The notes beneath the pieces are model-generated. The model did no database searches. It was not told where the DNA came from and saw only the letters and a list, made by a program, of their open reading frames with translations. This document shows positions 50,834 through 59,263 of a DNA stretch of 64,000 nt, one piece after another. Positions within the stretch are counted from its first letter, which is position 1, and the number at the start of each line of letters is the position of its first letter. The translations under genes were made by a program, and so were the position numbers. Source of the stretch: Novosphingobium sp. (lineage in GTDB: Bacteria; Pseudomonadota; Alphaproteobacteria; Sphingomonadales; Sphingomonadaceae); contig NZ_JAUYNB010000012.1 of the NCBI RefSeq assembly GCF_030699305.1, forward strand, positions 28,982 to 92,981, in the 5' to 3' direction.

Positions 50834-51417
50834 CCGACCTCTTCGCGCAGCCCGACGACGCGACCCCGCTCTCCCTTGAGGAGCGGGAGGGGTTGCTCCA
50901 GACCTGGATCACGACCCGCGCCGATCTCAACGAAGCCGAACAGGCCAATATCGACGCGGCCGCCGCCTGGCTCAAGCGGCGGCGCAAGGTCGATATCCTG
51001 ACCGAAGGGTTCGTCTTCGAACTGCACCGCCGCATGCTCGGGGAGGTCTGGGCCTGGGCCGGCTCGACCCGGCGTACCGACAAGAACATCGGGGTCGACC
51101 CCGTCCAGATCCATATCCGGCTCGGCGCGCTGCTGCGCGACGCCCGCTACTGGACCGAGCATGGCGTGTTTCCCGCCGACGAGATCGCGCTGCGGCTGCA
51201 CCACGGCCTGGTCGCGATCCACCCCTTTCCCAACGGCAATGGCCGCCACGCGCGGCTGATGGCCGACCTGCTGGTCACCGAGCTTGGCGGCGAGCCTTTC
51301 ACCTGGGGCGGCGGGACGCTGTGCGATGTCGGGGCGCTGCGCGCCGAATACATCGCGGCGCTGCGCGCCGCCGATGGTCACGACGTTGCGCCCTTGTTGG
51401 CCTTCGCGAGGAGCTGA
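50830..51417 (+). CDS. Mobile mystery protein B (Fic/Doc domain)
   Basis: 195 residues from ATG 50830 (overlap with A). Core Fic motif HPFPNGNGRHAR is complete, with the AMPylation Phe-His-Asn-Gly-Arg positions. Also EVWAWAGSTRRTDKNIGVDP. Fic enzymes transfer AMP or other phosphate groups to target proteins; with A it forms a probable toxin-antitoxin or regulation module. Confidence 0.92.
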   Translation: MTDLFAQPDDATPLSLEEREGLLQTWITTRADLNEAEQANIDAAAAWLKRRRKVDILTEGFVFELHRRMLGEVWAWAGSTRRTDKNIGVDPVQIHIRLGALLRDARYWTEHGVFPADEIALRLHHGLVAIHPFPNGNGRHARLMADLLVTELGGEPFTWGGGTLCDVGALRAEYIAALRAADGHDVAPLLAFARS

Positions 51418-51502
51418 TGGTGACAGATCAACCCAAAACCACATCGCCCGCTGTCCGGACCACGAGGTCTGGGCATTTCCTGTTCCGCTCTGCTAGGCTT
51501 GC

Positions 51503-52429
51503 ATGATGCGCACCGATCTTGACCATCTTCCAGCCGCCAAGCAGCGCGAACTCGAACGCGTGGTGCAGATCGTGTTCGAAGAGTTCGAGGATGCCTTTGC
51601 GCTGGCCCGGCACGAGTGGAAGAAGGCCGGGCGGATCCTCAAGATCGTGCTCTACGGTTCCTATGCGCGCGGCGGCTGGATCGATGAGCCGCACACCGCC
51701 AAGGGTTACAAGTCGGACTATGACCTGCTGATCGTGGTCAGCGACAAGCGCCTGACCGACCGGGTCAAGTACTGGGCCAAGGTCGACGAGCGGCTGATGC
51801 GCGAATACGGCATCGCCGGCTCACTCAAGACCCCCGTCAACTTCATCGTCCACACCCTGCAGGAAGTGAACGACGGGCTCGCGCACGGTCGTTACTTCTT
51901 CATGGATGTCGCAAAGGACGGGATCGCGCTCTACCAGAGCGACGATACCCCGTTCCACCAGCCCAAGCCCAAAACGCCTGCGCAGGCCCTCGCAATGGCC
52001 AAAGAGTACTACGATGAGTGGTTCCCGGCTTCGATGCGGAAGTTTGAGTTCGCCCGCTTCGGTATCGAAAAAGGGCACCTCAAAGAAACTGCGTTTGAAC
52101 TGCACCAGACCACCGAGAGTCTGTATCACTGCGCACTACTGGTATGCACGTTCTACACCCCGCACGTGCACAACCTCGGTTTCCTGCGCACCCAGGCCGA
52201 ACGCCTCGACGCCAAACTGACCTGGGTCTGGCCAATGGACACCCACAAGCACCGTGCCATGTTCGAGAAGCTCAAGGATGCCTACGTCAAGGCGCGCTAC
52301 TCGAAGCACTACCGGATCAGCGCGGAAGAACTCGCCTGGCTCGGCGAACGGGTCGAGGAACTTGGCCAGGTCGTGCACGAGATCTGTTCGGACCGGATCG
52401 CGGAACTTGAGGCAAGACTGGCGGACTAA
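51503..52429 (+). CDS. Nucleotidyltransferase-HEPN single-chain protein
   Basis: 308 residues. Residues about 50-115 hold the pol-beta-type motif LYGSYARGG ... YKSDYDLLIVVSDKR (G-S-x-A-R-G-x-D-x-D). The C-terminal half is a helical HEPN-like domain (KGHLKETAFELHQTTESLYHCALLVCTFYTPHVHNLGFLRTQAE, key ETAFELHQTTESLYHCALL). Such MNT-HEPN proteins form a toxin-antitoxin-like system in one chain. Sits between the Fic pair and another HEPN-like gene. Confidence 0.85.
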   Translation: MMRTDLDHLPAAKQRELERVVQIVFEEFEDAFALARHEWKKAGRILKIVLYGSYARGGWIDEPHTAKGYKSDYDLLIVVSDKRLTDRVKYWAKVDERLMREYGIAGSLKTPVNFIVHTLQEVNDGLAHGRYFFMDVAKDGIALYQSDDTPFHQPKPKTPAQALAMAKEYYDEWFPASMRKFEFARFGIEKGHLKETAFELHQTTESLYHCALLVCTFYTPHVHNLGFLRTQAERLDAKLTWVWPMDTHKHRAMFEKLKDAYVKARYSKHYRISAEELAWLGERVEELGQVVHEICSDRIAELEARLAD

Positions 52430-52487
52430 AGCCCAGTTAGAATCAATTCATTCTGGCCCGGCACCTCGGTTCTGTTAGTCATCGTGA

Positions 52488-53675
52488 ATGGCCAAGAGGA
52501 AGATATCTGCAGACCGTCCGCGAGAGCTCGAAGTGCGCAATATGGGTGAACCTGTTGTGCTCTCGGAGATCAATTTGGCTGGTGTTAGCAGCCATTCGGC
52601 GCGCGGAGGCGAGCAAGTCGATATTATCACTCGATTATTGCTGACTTCGGATCAGGCATTCTTTCATCGCATTGTGGTGAATCTGGCAGCTGCGATGGAA
52701 CGCAGCGCACGGGCGGATGGAAGCCATGTACGTCTCGATCGGGCAGGGATGATCCTGCTTGTCATCAAACCGGATAACAGCGGTGAACTCTGGGTCGACG
52801 CAGCCGCGACGAGCATGTCTACAGCCTTGAAGCGGCCCGGCCCACTCTCCGCCGGTACGGTCCTGTTCGAGAACGATATCGCCGACGTAACCGGGATCTG
52901 GTTCCCGCACGTCAAGGTCGGCTTAAAAGACCGGGTCGTCTGCCTTTTTAGAGAAGGATGGAGATTTGGGCTGTTCTTTGATTTCAATCCCGACGGAGAG
53001 TTGGCGATTGAGGATGCCAAGCGGGACCTTGCCGCCCTCTACCGGCGGCTCCGGTACGCCGACCTTTATGCGGCGTTCGAGAACAGGCAGGCTTTCCCCG
53101 CGCTGATCCAAGCCGGGTGGTTTCCCTTCTTGGAGCTGATGAAGGACGAGTTTTTGAGCTTTGTACAGGCTCAGGAAGCTGGCTTCGAATTGGATGACTG
53201 CGAACGTGAGCTCCTAACCAAGTTCGACGAAGCGCGTATCGATCGGATGTTTGATCGATGGATGGAGCGACCGCTACTGCGAACCAAGCAGTTGATCCTT
53301 GAACCCGCGAAAAAAGCCTTCAAGGCCAAAGAGCCGGTTTCGGTCATCAAGATCGTGCTCAGCGAAATCGAAGGCGTGATGTCTGATGCGCATTTTGAGG
53401 CCACCGGCGGGCGGACTCACAGGATCGACAAGCTGTGCGCTTTCATGATTGCCCAAGCCGAGCAACGTGCAGGCGGTAAAGATACACTCTTCTTTCCGGT
53501 CCAGTTCGGCGAGTATCTTCGGGACTATATCTACTCCGGGTTTCGACCTGGAGATTCGGGCCGCGCTGGATCGCGACACGCAGTTGGGCACGGGGCAGTG
53601 TCCGGCGAGGAGTATACGATGACCAGGGCCTTGCAGGCGCTGCTGACACTGGATCAACTCGCCTTCTATATGTAG
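52488..53675 (+). CDS. Unrecognised protein with C-terminal HEPN-type R-x4-H motif
   Basis: 395 residues. No N-terminal family recognised. The last 40 residues, SRHAVGHGAV then EYTMTRALQALLTLDQLAFYM, carry R363-x4-H368 in the layout of HEPN RNases (R-phi-x3-H in a helical bundle). AT content is higher in the first 200 bases than in neighbours, hinting at transfer. Position after the MNT-HEPN gene supports a defence or toxin role; inference only. Confidence 0.6.
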   Translation: MAKRKISADRPRELEVRNMGEPVVLSEINLAGVSSHSARGGEQVDIITRLLLTSDQAFFHRIVVNLAAAMERSARADGSHVRLDRAGMILLVIKPDNSGELWVDAAATSMSTALKRPGPLSAGTVLFENDIADVTGIWFPHVKVGLKDRVVCLFREGWRFGLFFDFNPDGELAIEDAKRDLAALYRRLRYADLYAAFENRQAFPALIQAGWFPFLELMKDEFLSFVQAQEAGFELDDCERELLTKFDEARIDRMFDRWMERPLLRTKQLILEPAKKAFKAKEPVSVIKIVLSEIEGVMSDAHFEATGGRTHRIDKLCAFMIAQAEQRAGGKDTLFFPVQFGEYLRDYIYSGFRPGDSGRAGSRHAVGHGAVSGEEYTMTRALQALLTLDQLAFYM

Positions 53676-53727
53676 ACGACGGATCGGTTGAGTTGGTCTG
53701 GCAGGTCGATCCTCGAACCAAGTCGGC

Positions 53728-53955
53728 TCAGGTCCGTGGTTCGGCTCGGCGCGACTTGGCAAAGCTTCGATCGGTCGCAATGAACCGTTCGATCATTGCC
53801 GGAATGAGCCGTTCGGGGCCAGGCGCGCCTTTGGCATCACCACCGTTCAGTGCAGTTGCATAGGCGACAAGTTGACGGTGCAGTCGCGCTGACAACTCGA
53901 CAGTCAATCGGACCGGTTTCTCGTCGGCAAGGTCGGACAGTTTCAGCCGCGTCAT
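53728..53955 (-). CDS. DUF2274 domain protein of the conjugation cluster
   Basis: 75 residues: LSDLADEKPVRLTVELSARLHRQLVAYATALN, a ribbon-helix-helix-like sequence typical of DUF2274, then ERLIPAMIERFIATDRSF. Overlaps trbI by ATGA, as in other trb clusters. Possibly a DNA-binding regulator of the transfer genes. Confidence 0.88.
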   Translation of the reverse strand: MTRLKLSDLADEKPVRLTVELSARLHRQLVAYATALNGGDAKGAPGPERLIPAMIERFIATDRSFAKSRRAEPRT

Positions 53956-55142
53956 CGCTCGCCTCCCAGCACGAGGTCGCGGGTTACCAGCACCCGCACC
54001 GGAAATCCGGGTCGAATGGTGAGCGTCGGTCGGACATTGAGTTCGCGGCCGACGATCTGCTCACCCGCGCGATTGACGCTATCCTGTGTCCCGCGCCGGA
54101 TTGCGCGGGTCAAATCGCCATCGCCGCCCGAACCTACCTCTGAACCTACGCCAAGCAGCGTCGAGACCAGCGCGGCCTTGAGCACACCCCCCCAGTGATA
54201 ATCGGTTCTGTCCTGCAAGCCGGCAAAGCCGCGCGGGTCCGCGGCGGGCTGGCGTTCGAGCACGATCGAGCGGCCATCGGGCAGGATCAAACGGTTCCAC
54301 GCAAGCAGCACCCGTCTTTGTCCGAACGCGACGTCGGCATCATAGTCGCCGATCAGCCGCGAGCCTTGCGGGATCAGCAGGATGCGCCCGGTCGGGCTGT
54401 CATAGACATTCTGGGTCACCTGCGCGGTGACCAGCCCCGGCAGGTCCGAACGGATGCCAGTGATGAGCGCGGCCGGGATCACTGATCCCGCCTGCAGCAC
54501 ATGGGACGAAGCCAGCTCGGACAGCCGCTCGCTCGACACGGTGCGCCGGTCGCTGGCGCGTTCGAGGAAGGCCTGCCGGCGGTCGGCCTCGGTCTGCGGA
54601 CCTGATGGTGGCGCAGCCGCTGTCGAGGCTTCGGCCACGGCAGGCATCCCGGCAAGGCCAGTGCCACCGCCCTGTGCACCGCCGCCGAAGAACAACTGGC
54701 TCCCTCGAGCAGACTCGCGTTCTTGCTCGGCGCGCTGGCGGGCTGCTTCGGCAGCATTGGCGGCGGGGTTGGGCGGCAACGGCTGCGGCGCGCCCACCGG
54801 CGGCAGTGCGGCGACATCGCCGCGCCGCTGGGCGTCGAGTATCGGCTTGCCGAGATCACCGGGCAACGGCGGGCCGAGCTTGGGCACCAGGCCATAGTCC
54901 TTGGGGGCACCGGCGAGATTGTCGGCCACGGCGACGCCCTCGGTGTTGTAGAGTTCCTCGGCGCCTTTACGGCCCTGGGGCTGGAGCGCGTAGATCAGCG
55001 CGCCGCCGACGAGCGCAGATCCGCAAGCTGAGGCTATCCCGATCGCTTTCCTCGAAAGCCGCATGACGCGCGGGGGATCGCCCCGCAACTTGACCACAGT
55101 GTCCGGATCGGCGAGCGGCTCGGTTGGTTCGGTGCCGGTCAT
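53952..55142 (-). CDS. trbI: TrbI/VirB10-family conjugal transfer protein
   Basis: 396 residues. One N-terminal membrane segment (IGIASACGSALVGGALIYAL), a proline-rich middle, and the VirB10 C-terminal domain: QNVYDSPTGRILLIPQGSRLIGDYDADVAFGQRRVLLAWNRLI (key IPQGSRLIGDYDADVAFGQ) and GRELNVRPTLTIRPGFPVRVLV. Bridges inner and outer membrane in the type IV channel core complex. Confidence 0.93.
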   Translation of the reverse strand: MTGTEPTEPLADPDTVVKLRGDPPRVMRLSRKAIGIASACGSALVGGALIYALQPQGRKGAEELYNTEGVAVADNLAGAPKDYGLVPKLGPPLPGDLGKPILDAQRRGDVAALPPVGAPQPLPPNPAANAAEAARQRAEQERESARGSQLFFGGGAQGGGTGLAGMPAVAEASTAAAPPSGPQTEADRRQAFLERASDRRTVSSERLSELASSHVLQAGSVIPAALITGIRSDLPGLVTAQVTQNVYDSPTGRILLIPQGSRLIGDYDADVAFGQRRVLLAWNRLILPDGRSIVLERQPAADPRGFAGLQDRTDYHWGGVLKAALVSTLLGVGSEVGSGGDGDLTRAIRRGTQDSVNRAGEQIVGRELNVRPTLTIRPGFPVRVLVTRDLVLGGER

Positions 55143-56161
55143 GCCCGCCCCCGACGCTGCGAGACGATCCGCACCTTGTCCTGGCCCTTACGCCCGCCGA
55201 GCCGCAACTCGGCGGCAGCGAACAGCCGGTCGACGATCATGTAGCGGCCGGCGATCCGGTAATTGACCAGTTCGGCCTCGCCCTTGGCACCGATCACAAA
55301 CAGCGGCGGCAGTTCGCCCTGCGCGACGCTTTCGGGGAACTCGATGAACACCCGTACTCCGTCATCGAATGCGCGCAGCGGCCGCCATTCGGGCCGGTCG
55401 CCTTCGATCGCGTAACGGAAATTGAGCGTCGAGAGGTCGAGCCCCGCCGCGATCGGCGCGGTACGCTCAGCTTCCGTCCGTGCTTGACGCAGTGCGATCA
55501 GCTGGTCCTGCGGGTAAGTCCAGGAGACCGAGGCCATGTAGACCGACGGATTGGCGCGCAGCTCGAGGTGATAGGTGCGCCGGTCAGTATTGATCACGAG
55601 ATTGGTCGCGATGTCCTGGCGGATAGGCTTGACCAGAATATGCACCCGCGCCGCTGCACCGATCCCGCTCACCGTATCGCCGATCATCCAGCGCACCGTA
55701 TCACCAGCAGCGACAGGACCCGAGCCGACCAGTTGCTCGCCTTCCTGCAGCGCGATGTCGGTCACCTGACCCGGCTTGGCGTAGATCTGGTAGAGCGCGC
55801 CTTCGGTATAGGGGAAGACCTGGATCGCGTTGATGAACCCGGTCCGCTCGGGCTGGATCCGAGCGGCCTCCATTGCCGCTCCCACCCGGTCCTGCAGAGT
55901 GGGGCGACTCCGCGGCGGATGGGAGCGGCCCGCGGCGTGGGGAGGGAGACGCCGCGGAAGGACTTGCAGCTGACCGGGAAGCGGCAACGGGACGGGGATG
56001 GCGACCACATCGGTTCGCGAAACGGTCGCCAGCGCCACCTCGTTGGGGGACGCAGGCGAAGTGGGCTGGTCCTTGGCCCACGTAGTCGAAGTCATGGCAA
56101 TGCTGCCGACGAGCATCGCGAGAGTGGCTGCGCGCCGGGCGCGCGATGGGGTGCTGATCAT
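55139..56161 (-). CDS. trbG: TrbG/VirB9-family conjugal transfer protein
   Basis: 340 residues. Signal peptide (AATLAMLVGSIAMTSTTWA), a proline-rich stretch, then the VirB9 core: VNAIQVFPYTEGALYQIYAKPGQVTDIALQEGEQLVG (key FPYTEGALYQIYAKPGQV) and the outer-membrane C-terminal NYRIAGRYMIVDRLFAAAELRLGGRKGQ. Forms the outer core ring with TrbI. Confidence 0.92.
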   Translation of the reverse strand: MISTPSRARRAATLAMLVGSIAMTSTTWAKDQPTSPASPNEVALATVSRTDVVAIPVPLPLPGQLQVLPRRLPPHAAGRSHPPRSRPTLQDRVGAAMEAARIQPERTGFINAIQVFPYTEGALYQIYAKPGQVTDIALQEGEQLVGSGPVAAGDTVRWMIGDTVSGIGAAARVHILVKPIRQDIATNLVINTDRRTYHLELRANPSVYMASVSWTYPQDQLIALRQARTEAERTAPIAAGLDLSTLNFRYAIEGDRPEWRPLRAFDDGVRVFIEFPESVAQGELPPLFVIGAKGEAELVNYRIAGRYMIVDRLFAAAELRLGGRKGQDKVRIVSQRRGRA

Positions 56162-56841
56162 GATCCGAGTTCCTTCGACCAGTTGATGGCGTTGACGAAG
56201 ATGCCGAGCGGGTTCTTGCGCAGGGCATCGGGGGTGCGGGGCGTCTGGAGCACGATGGTGAGGATCGCGGTCCAGCGGGTGGTTTCGGCCAGGCTGCCGT
56301 CGCGGTAGCGCCGCTCGACCCAGGCGACGCGGAAGCTGGTCGGCGAGGCGCGGATCACGCTGGTGACATCGACTCCAACCTGTTCGCGCCCGATCAGCGC
56401 AAAGGGGTCATTGGTCCGAGCGTAATCGTTGAGCGCGAGCGCGCCCTTGTCGGTGGCGAAGTCATAGGCGCGCAGCCAGTTCTGCCGCACCACGATCGGG
56501 TCGTCGGGCACGGCGCGGACCTGCTCGATGAACCGGGCGAGGTGGAACGCGATCTGCGGGTCGCTAGGCGTGTAGCCCGCATCGGCAGGCGCTACGGCCT
56601 GAGCCTCACCAAGCTTGTCGACTTGAACCACCCAGGGAACGATCGAGCCGCGCGCACCCTGCCAGATGATCCCGGCAGTAAGGCAGGTCGACAGACCCAG
56701 CGCGCCGAAAAAGGCGAGCCGCCAGCTCCGCGCCTGGACACGGGCCGAGCCGATGCGGTCGTCCCAGACCTGTGCAGCGCGCTGGTAGGGGGTTTCGGGT
56801 TCGGGAGTCTTGCCGTAGCGGATCGATGGGCGTCGGAACAT
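56158..56841 (-). CDS. trbF: TrbF/VirB8-family conjugal transfer protein
   Basis: 227 residues. N-terminal TM (WRLAFFGALGLSTCLTAGIIWQG) then an NTF2-like periplasmic domain: QAVAPADAGYTPSDPQIAFHLARFIEQVRAVPDDPIVVRQNW (key PSDPQIAFHLARFIEQV) and WVERRYRDGSLAETTRWTAILT. Inner-membrane assembly factor of the channel. Overlaps trbG by ATGA. Confidence 0.92.
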   Translation of the reverse strand: MFRRPSIRYGKTPEPETPYQRAAQVWDDRIGSARVQARSWRLAFFGALGLSTCLTAGIIWQGARGSIVPWVVQVDKLGEAQAVAPADAGYTPSDPQIAFHLARFIEQVRAVPDDPIVVRQNWLRAYDFATDKGALALNDYARTNDPFALIGREQVGVDVTSVIRASPTSFRVAWVERRYRDGSLAETTRWTAILTIVLQTPRTPDALRKNPLGIFVNAINWSKELGS

Positions 56842-56844
56842 GGG

Positions 56845-58158
56845 TCAGTCCTTTTCGGTAACGTCGATGGAGGCGCCGCCGCCGTGGCTGTCGCCAGACT
56901 TCAGCGTATGCGCGGCGATGGTCGCGCCGTGGGCGATGGTCTGGCGGTCCTTAATCGCCTTGGCCCAGGCGGGTTGGCCCTGATCGGCAGCGGCCGGAGG
57001 CGGTGGGGTGTTCGGTCCCGGCGTGATCGTGCCGCCGGTATTGGTGATCGCGGCGCGGCTACCCTCGCGGAACGATTGCTTCATGCTGTCGCCCGCCTTG
57101 CGCAGCGGCGAAGTGGCGGCTCCTGCAGCCGCTTCGCCGACCGCGGCCATGCCCGAACCAACAGCAGATGCATCTGACTTGCCGGCCGATCCTAGCGCGT
57201 AAGCCATTGTCGCACCGCCCGCAGCGCGCGAGGTGCCGTGGGCGACATTGGAAGCCGCAGTGGCGACCGCGCCGCCAGCCATCCGCGCACCGGCGACAGC
57301 GCCAGCGGCTGCGCCGCCTGCGAGGAGTGCGGTGCCAGCGGCTGCACCTGCGCCAAGCTGCGGTCCGCCCGAGACGATGCCGTTGGCGATGCCGGGGCCG
57401 AAGATGCCGAGCCCGAGTAATGACAGGCTCGCCAGCATGATCGACAGCGCGTCTTCGATCGTCGGCTCGGCGCCGATTGCAGATGTAAACTCGGTGAAGA
57501 TCGTCGAGCCGACGCCGACGATCACGGCAAGCACCAGCACCTTGATGCCCGAGGAGACGACGTTGCCGAGCACGCGCTCGGCCATGAAGGCGGTCTTGCC
57601 GAACAGCCCGAACGGGATCAGCACAAAACCGCAGAGCGTGGTCAGCTTGAACTCAATGAGGGTGATGAACAGCTGGATCGAGAGGATGAAGAAGGCGATG
57701 ATCACGATCGCCCAGGCGACCAGAAGGATCACGATCTGCAGGAAATTCTCGAAGAAGCTGACGAACCCCATGAGGTCGGAGATCGCCGTGATCAGCGGCT
57801 GCGCGGCATCCATGCCGACTTGCGCCACCCGGCCCGGCTGCAAGAGTTCGGCTGCTGTGAAGCCGGTGCCGCTGGCCTTGAGGCCGAGCCCCGCGAAGCT
57901 TTCGAAGATGATCCGGGCGAGATTATTCCAGTTGCCGATGATGTAGGCGAAGGCGCCGACGAACAGCGTCTTCTTGACGAGCCGGGCCATGATGTCGTCG
58001 CCTTCGCCCCATGACCAAAACAGCGCGGCCAGTGTCACGTCGATCACGATCAGCGTGGTCGCGATGAACGCGACCTCACCCGAAAGCAGCCCGAAGCCGG
58101 AATCGATGTAACGCGAGAAGATGTCGAGGAAGCGGTCGACGACGCCGGTGCCACCCAT
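56845..58158 (-). CDS. trbL: TrbL/VirB6-family conjugal transfer protein
   Basis: 437 residues with about six membrane segments in the first 300 (for example FISLLGLGIFGPGIANGI region and ELKLTTLCGFVLIPFGLFGKTAFMAERVLGNVV, key TLCGFVLIPFGLFGKTAFMAE). C-terminal tail is low-complexity Ala/Gly, typical of TrbL. Polytopic inner-membrane component. Confidence 0.92.
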   Translation of the reverse strand: MGGTGVVDRFLDIFSRYIDSGFGLLSGEVAFIATTLIVIDVTLAALFWSWGEGDDIMARLVKKTLFVGAFAYIIGNWNNLARIIFESFAGLGLKASGTGFTAAELLQPGRVAQVGMDAAQPLITAISDLMGFVSFFENFLQIVILLVAWAIVIIAFFILSIQLFITLIEFKLTTLCGFVLIPFGLFGKTAFMAERVLGNVVSSGIKVLVLAVIVGVGSTIFTEFTSAIGAEPTIEDALSIMLASLSLLGLGIFGPGIANGIVSGGPQLGAGAAAGTALLAGGAAAGAVAGARMAGGAVATAASNVAHGTSRAAGGATMAYALGSAGKSDASAVGSGMAAVGEAAAGAATSPLRKAGDSMKQSFREGSRAAITNTGGTITPGPNTPPPPAAADQGQPAWAKAIKDRQTIAHGATIAAHTLKSGDSHGGGASIDVTEKD

Positions 58159-58159
58159 G

Positions 58160-58495
58160 TCAGTTCGCCTTTGTCGTTGGGGGTTGGTCGCTTGCGATTG
58201 CGTCTACAGCGGGCGGTGCGGCGGGATCGATTGGCGAGGTATCCGCCTCGACCCCGAGGAACCGCCGCCGCTTTTCGGCCCAGGCCGCACGGCAGTCAGG
58301 GTTGGACAGCGCCAGTTCGCCCATCGCGGCGCAGGCCTTGAGCTGGCCAGGCAGCGGATCGCCGTCGGGTTCGAACACGGTGATGACCTCAGTCGGAGAC
58401 ACCCTGGGCTCTTCGCGCAGTTCGAGCACGGTCATGGTCAGCGCCACGGCCACGAAGGCTCCGGCTCCGATCCGCGCGAAGAGCTTGGTGTCCAT
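58160..58495 (-). CDS. trbK: TrbK-like small entry-exclusion-position protein
   Basis: 111 residues from MDTKLF. One N-terminal membrane segment (GAGAFVAVALTMTVLEL), then CAAMGELALSNPDCRAAWAEKRRRFLG, the pair of Cys and the D-C-R-A-A-W motif common in TrbK-alt proteins. By position between trbJ and trbL. May give entry exclusion. Confidence 0.85.
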   Translation of the reverse strand: MDTKLFARIGAGAFVAVALTMTVLELREEPRVSPTEVITVFEPDGDPLPGQLKACAAMGELALSNPDCRAAWAEKRRRFLGVEADTSPIDPAAPPAVDAIASDQPPTTKAN

Positions 58496-58499
58496 CGCC

Positions 58500-59258
58500 T
58501 CAGTTCCGGTACATCTGTGCGGAGGTCGGCACATATCCGCGACCGGGAGCGAGGAAGCGGCGCAACTGTTCGCGGGCTTGGACCTTGGCCGCCGCCGAGT
58601 TCGCGGCATCGAGCGATTGCGCCCGGCCCATCGCGGCGACCGCCGCGATGAGGTCGGACATCTGCTGCGACTGAAGCGCGAGCAGCTGATTGCCGGCCTG
58701 AGCCGCCTGCAGCGCGCCGGTTGCCGACTGGCTCGCGGTGACAAGCTGGTCGATCGCGGTACGCGATCCTTCGATGTTGCTGACAACGCCGGCCTGGACC
58801 TTGAGCGCGTCTTCGAACGCGCCGACGCTGGTCTGCCAGCGCTGGCGCGCACCCTCGACCAACGCCCGCTGCGTGCTCGTGAGGTCGATCGACTTGTACT
58901 GCGCGGCGAACTGCGCCTCGATCTGCTGGACGTCCATCGCCATGCCCTGCGCCTGACGGATCAGCGCCTGGGTTTGCTGGATCTGCTGCTGAAGCGGCTG
59001 CAGCACGCTCATTGGCAGGCTCTGGAGGTTGCGCGCCTCGTTGATCAGCGAAGTCGCCTGGTTCTGCAGCTGGCGGATCTGATTGTTGATCTGCTCAAGC
59101 GTGCGCGCGGCGGTCAGGATGTTCTGCGAATAGTTCGACGGATCGTAGACGATCCCGCCGAACTGGGCATAGGCCGGAGCCGGGACCAGCACGGTCGCGG
59201 TGAGCGACAGGATGGCCGTGCCAGCGGCAAGTGCATGGCGCAAACGGGGGATTTTCAT
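58500..59258 (-). CDS. trbJ: TrbJ/VirB5-family conjugal transfer protein
   Basis: 252 residues from MKIPRL. Signal peptide to VPAPAYAQ, then a long coiled-coil helical protein (SQNILTAARTLEQINNQIRQLQNQATSLINEARNLQSL, key LEQINNQIRQLQNQ). Pilus-tip or minor pilin role. Next to trbE and trbK. Confidence 0.9.
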   Translation of the reverse strand: MKIPRLRHALAAGTAILSLTATVLVPAPAYAQFGGIVYDPSNYSQNILTAARTLEQINNQIRQLQNQATSLINEARNLQSLPMSVLQPLQQQIQQTQALIRQAQGMAMDVQQIEAQFAAQYKSIDLTSTQRALVEGARQRWQTSVGAFEDALKVQAGVVSNIEGSRTAIDQLVTASQSATGALQAAQAGNQLLALQSQQMSDLIAAVAAMGRAQSLDAANSAAAKVQAREQLRRFLAPGRGYVPTSAQMYRN

Positions 59259-59263
59259 GGGCA

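Noticed and set aside
55124..56308. 394-residue plus-strand frame opposite trbG/trbF
   Set aside because: Shadow frame over two overlapping trb genes with clear VirB9/VirB8 features.
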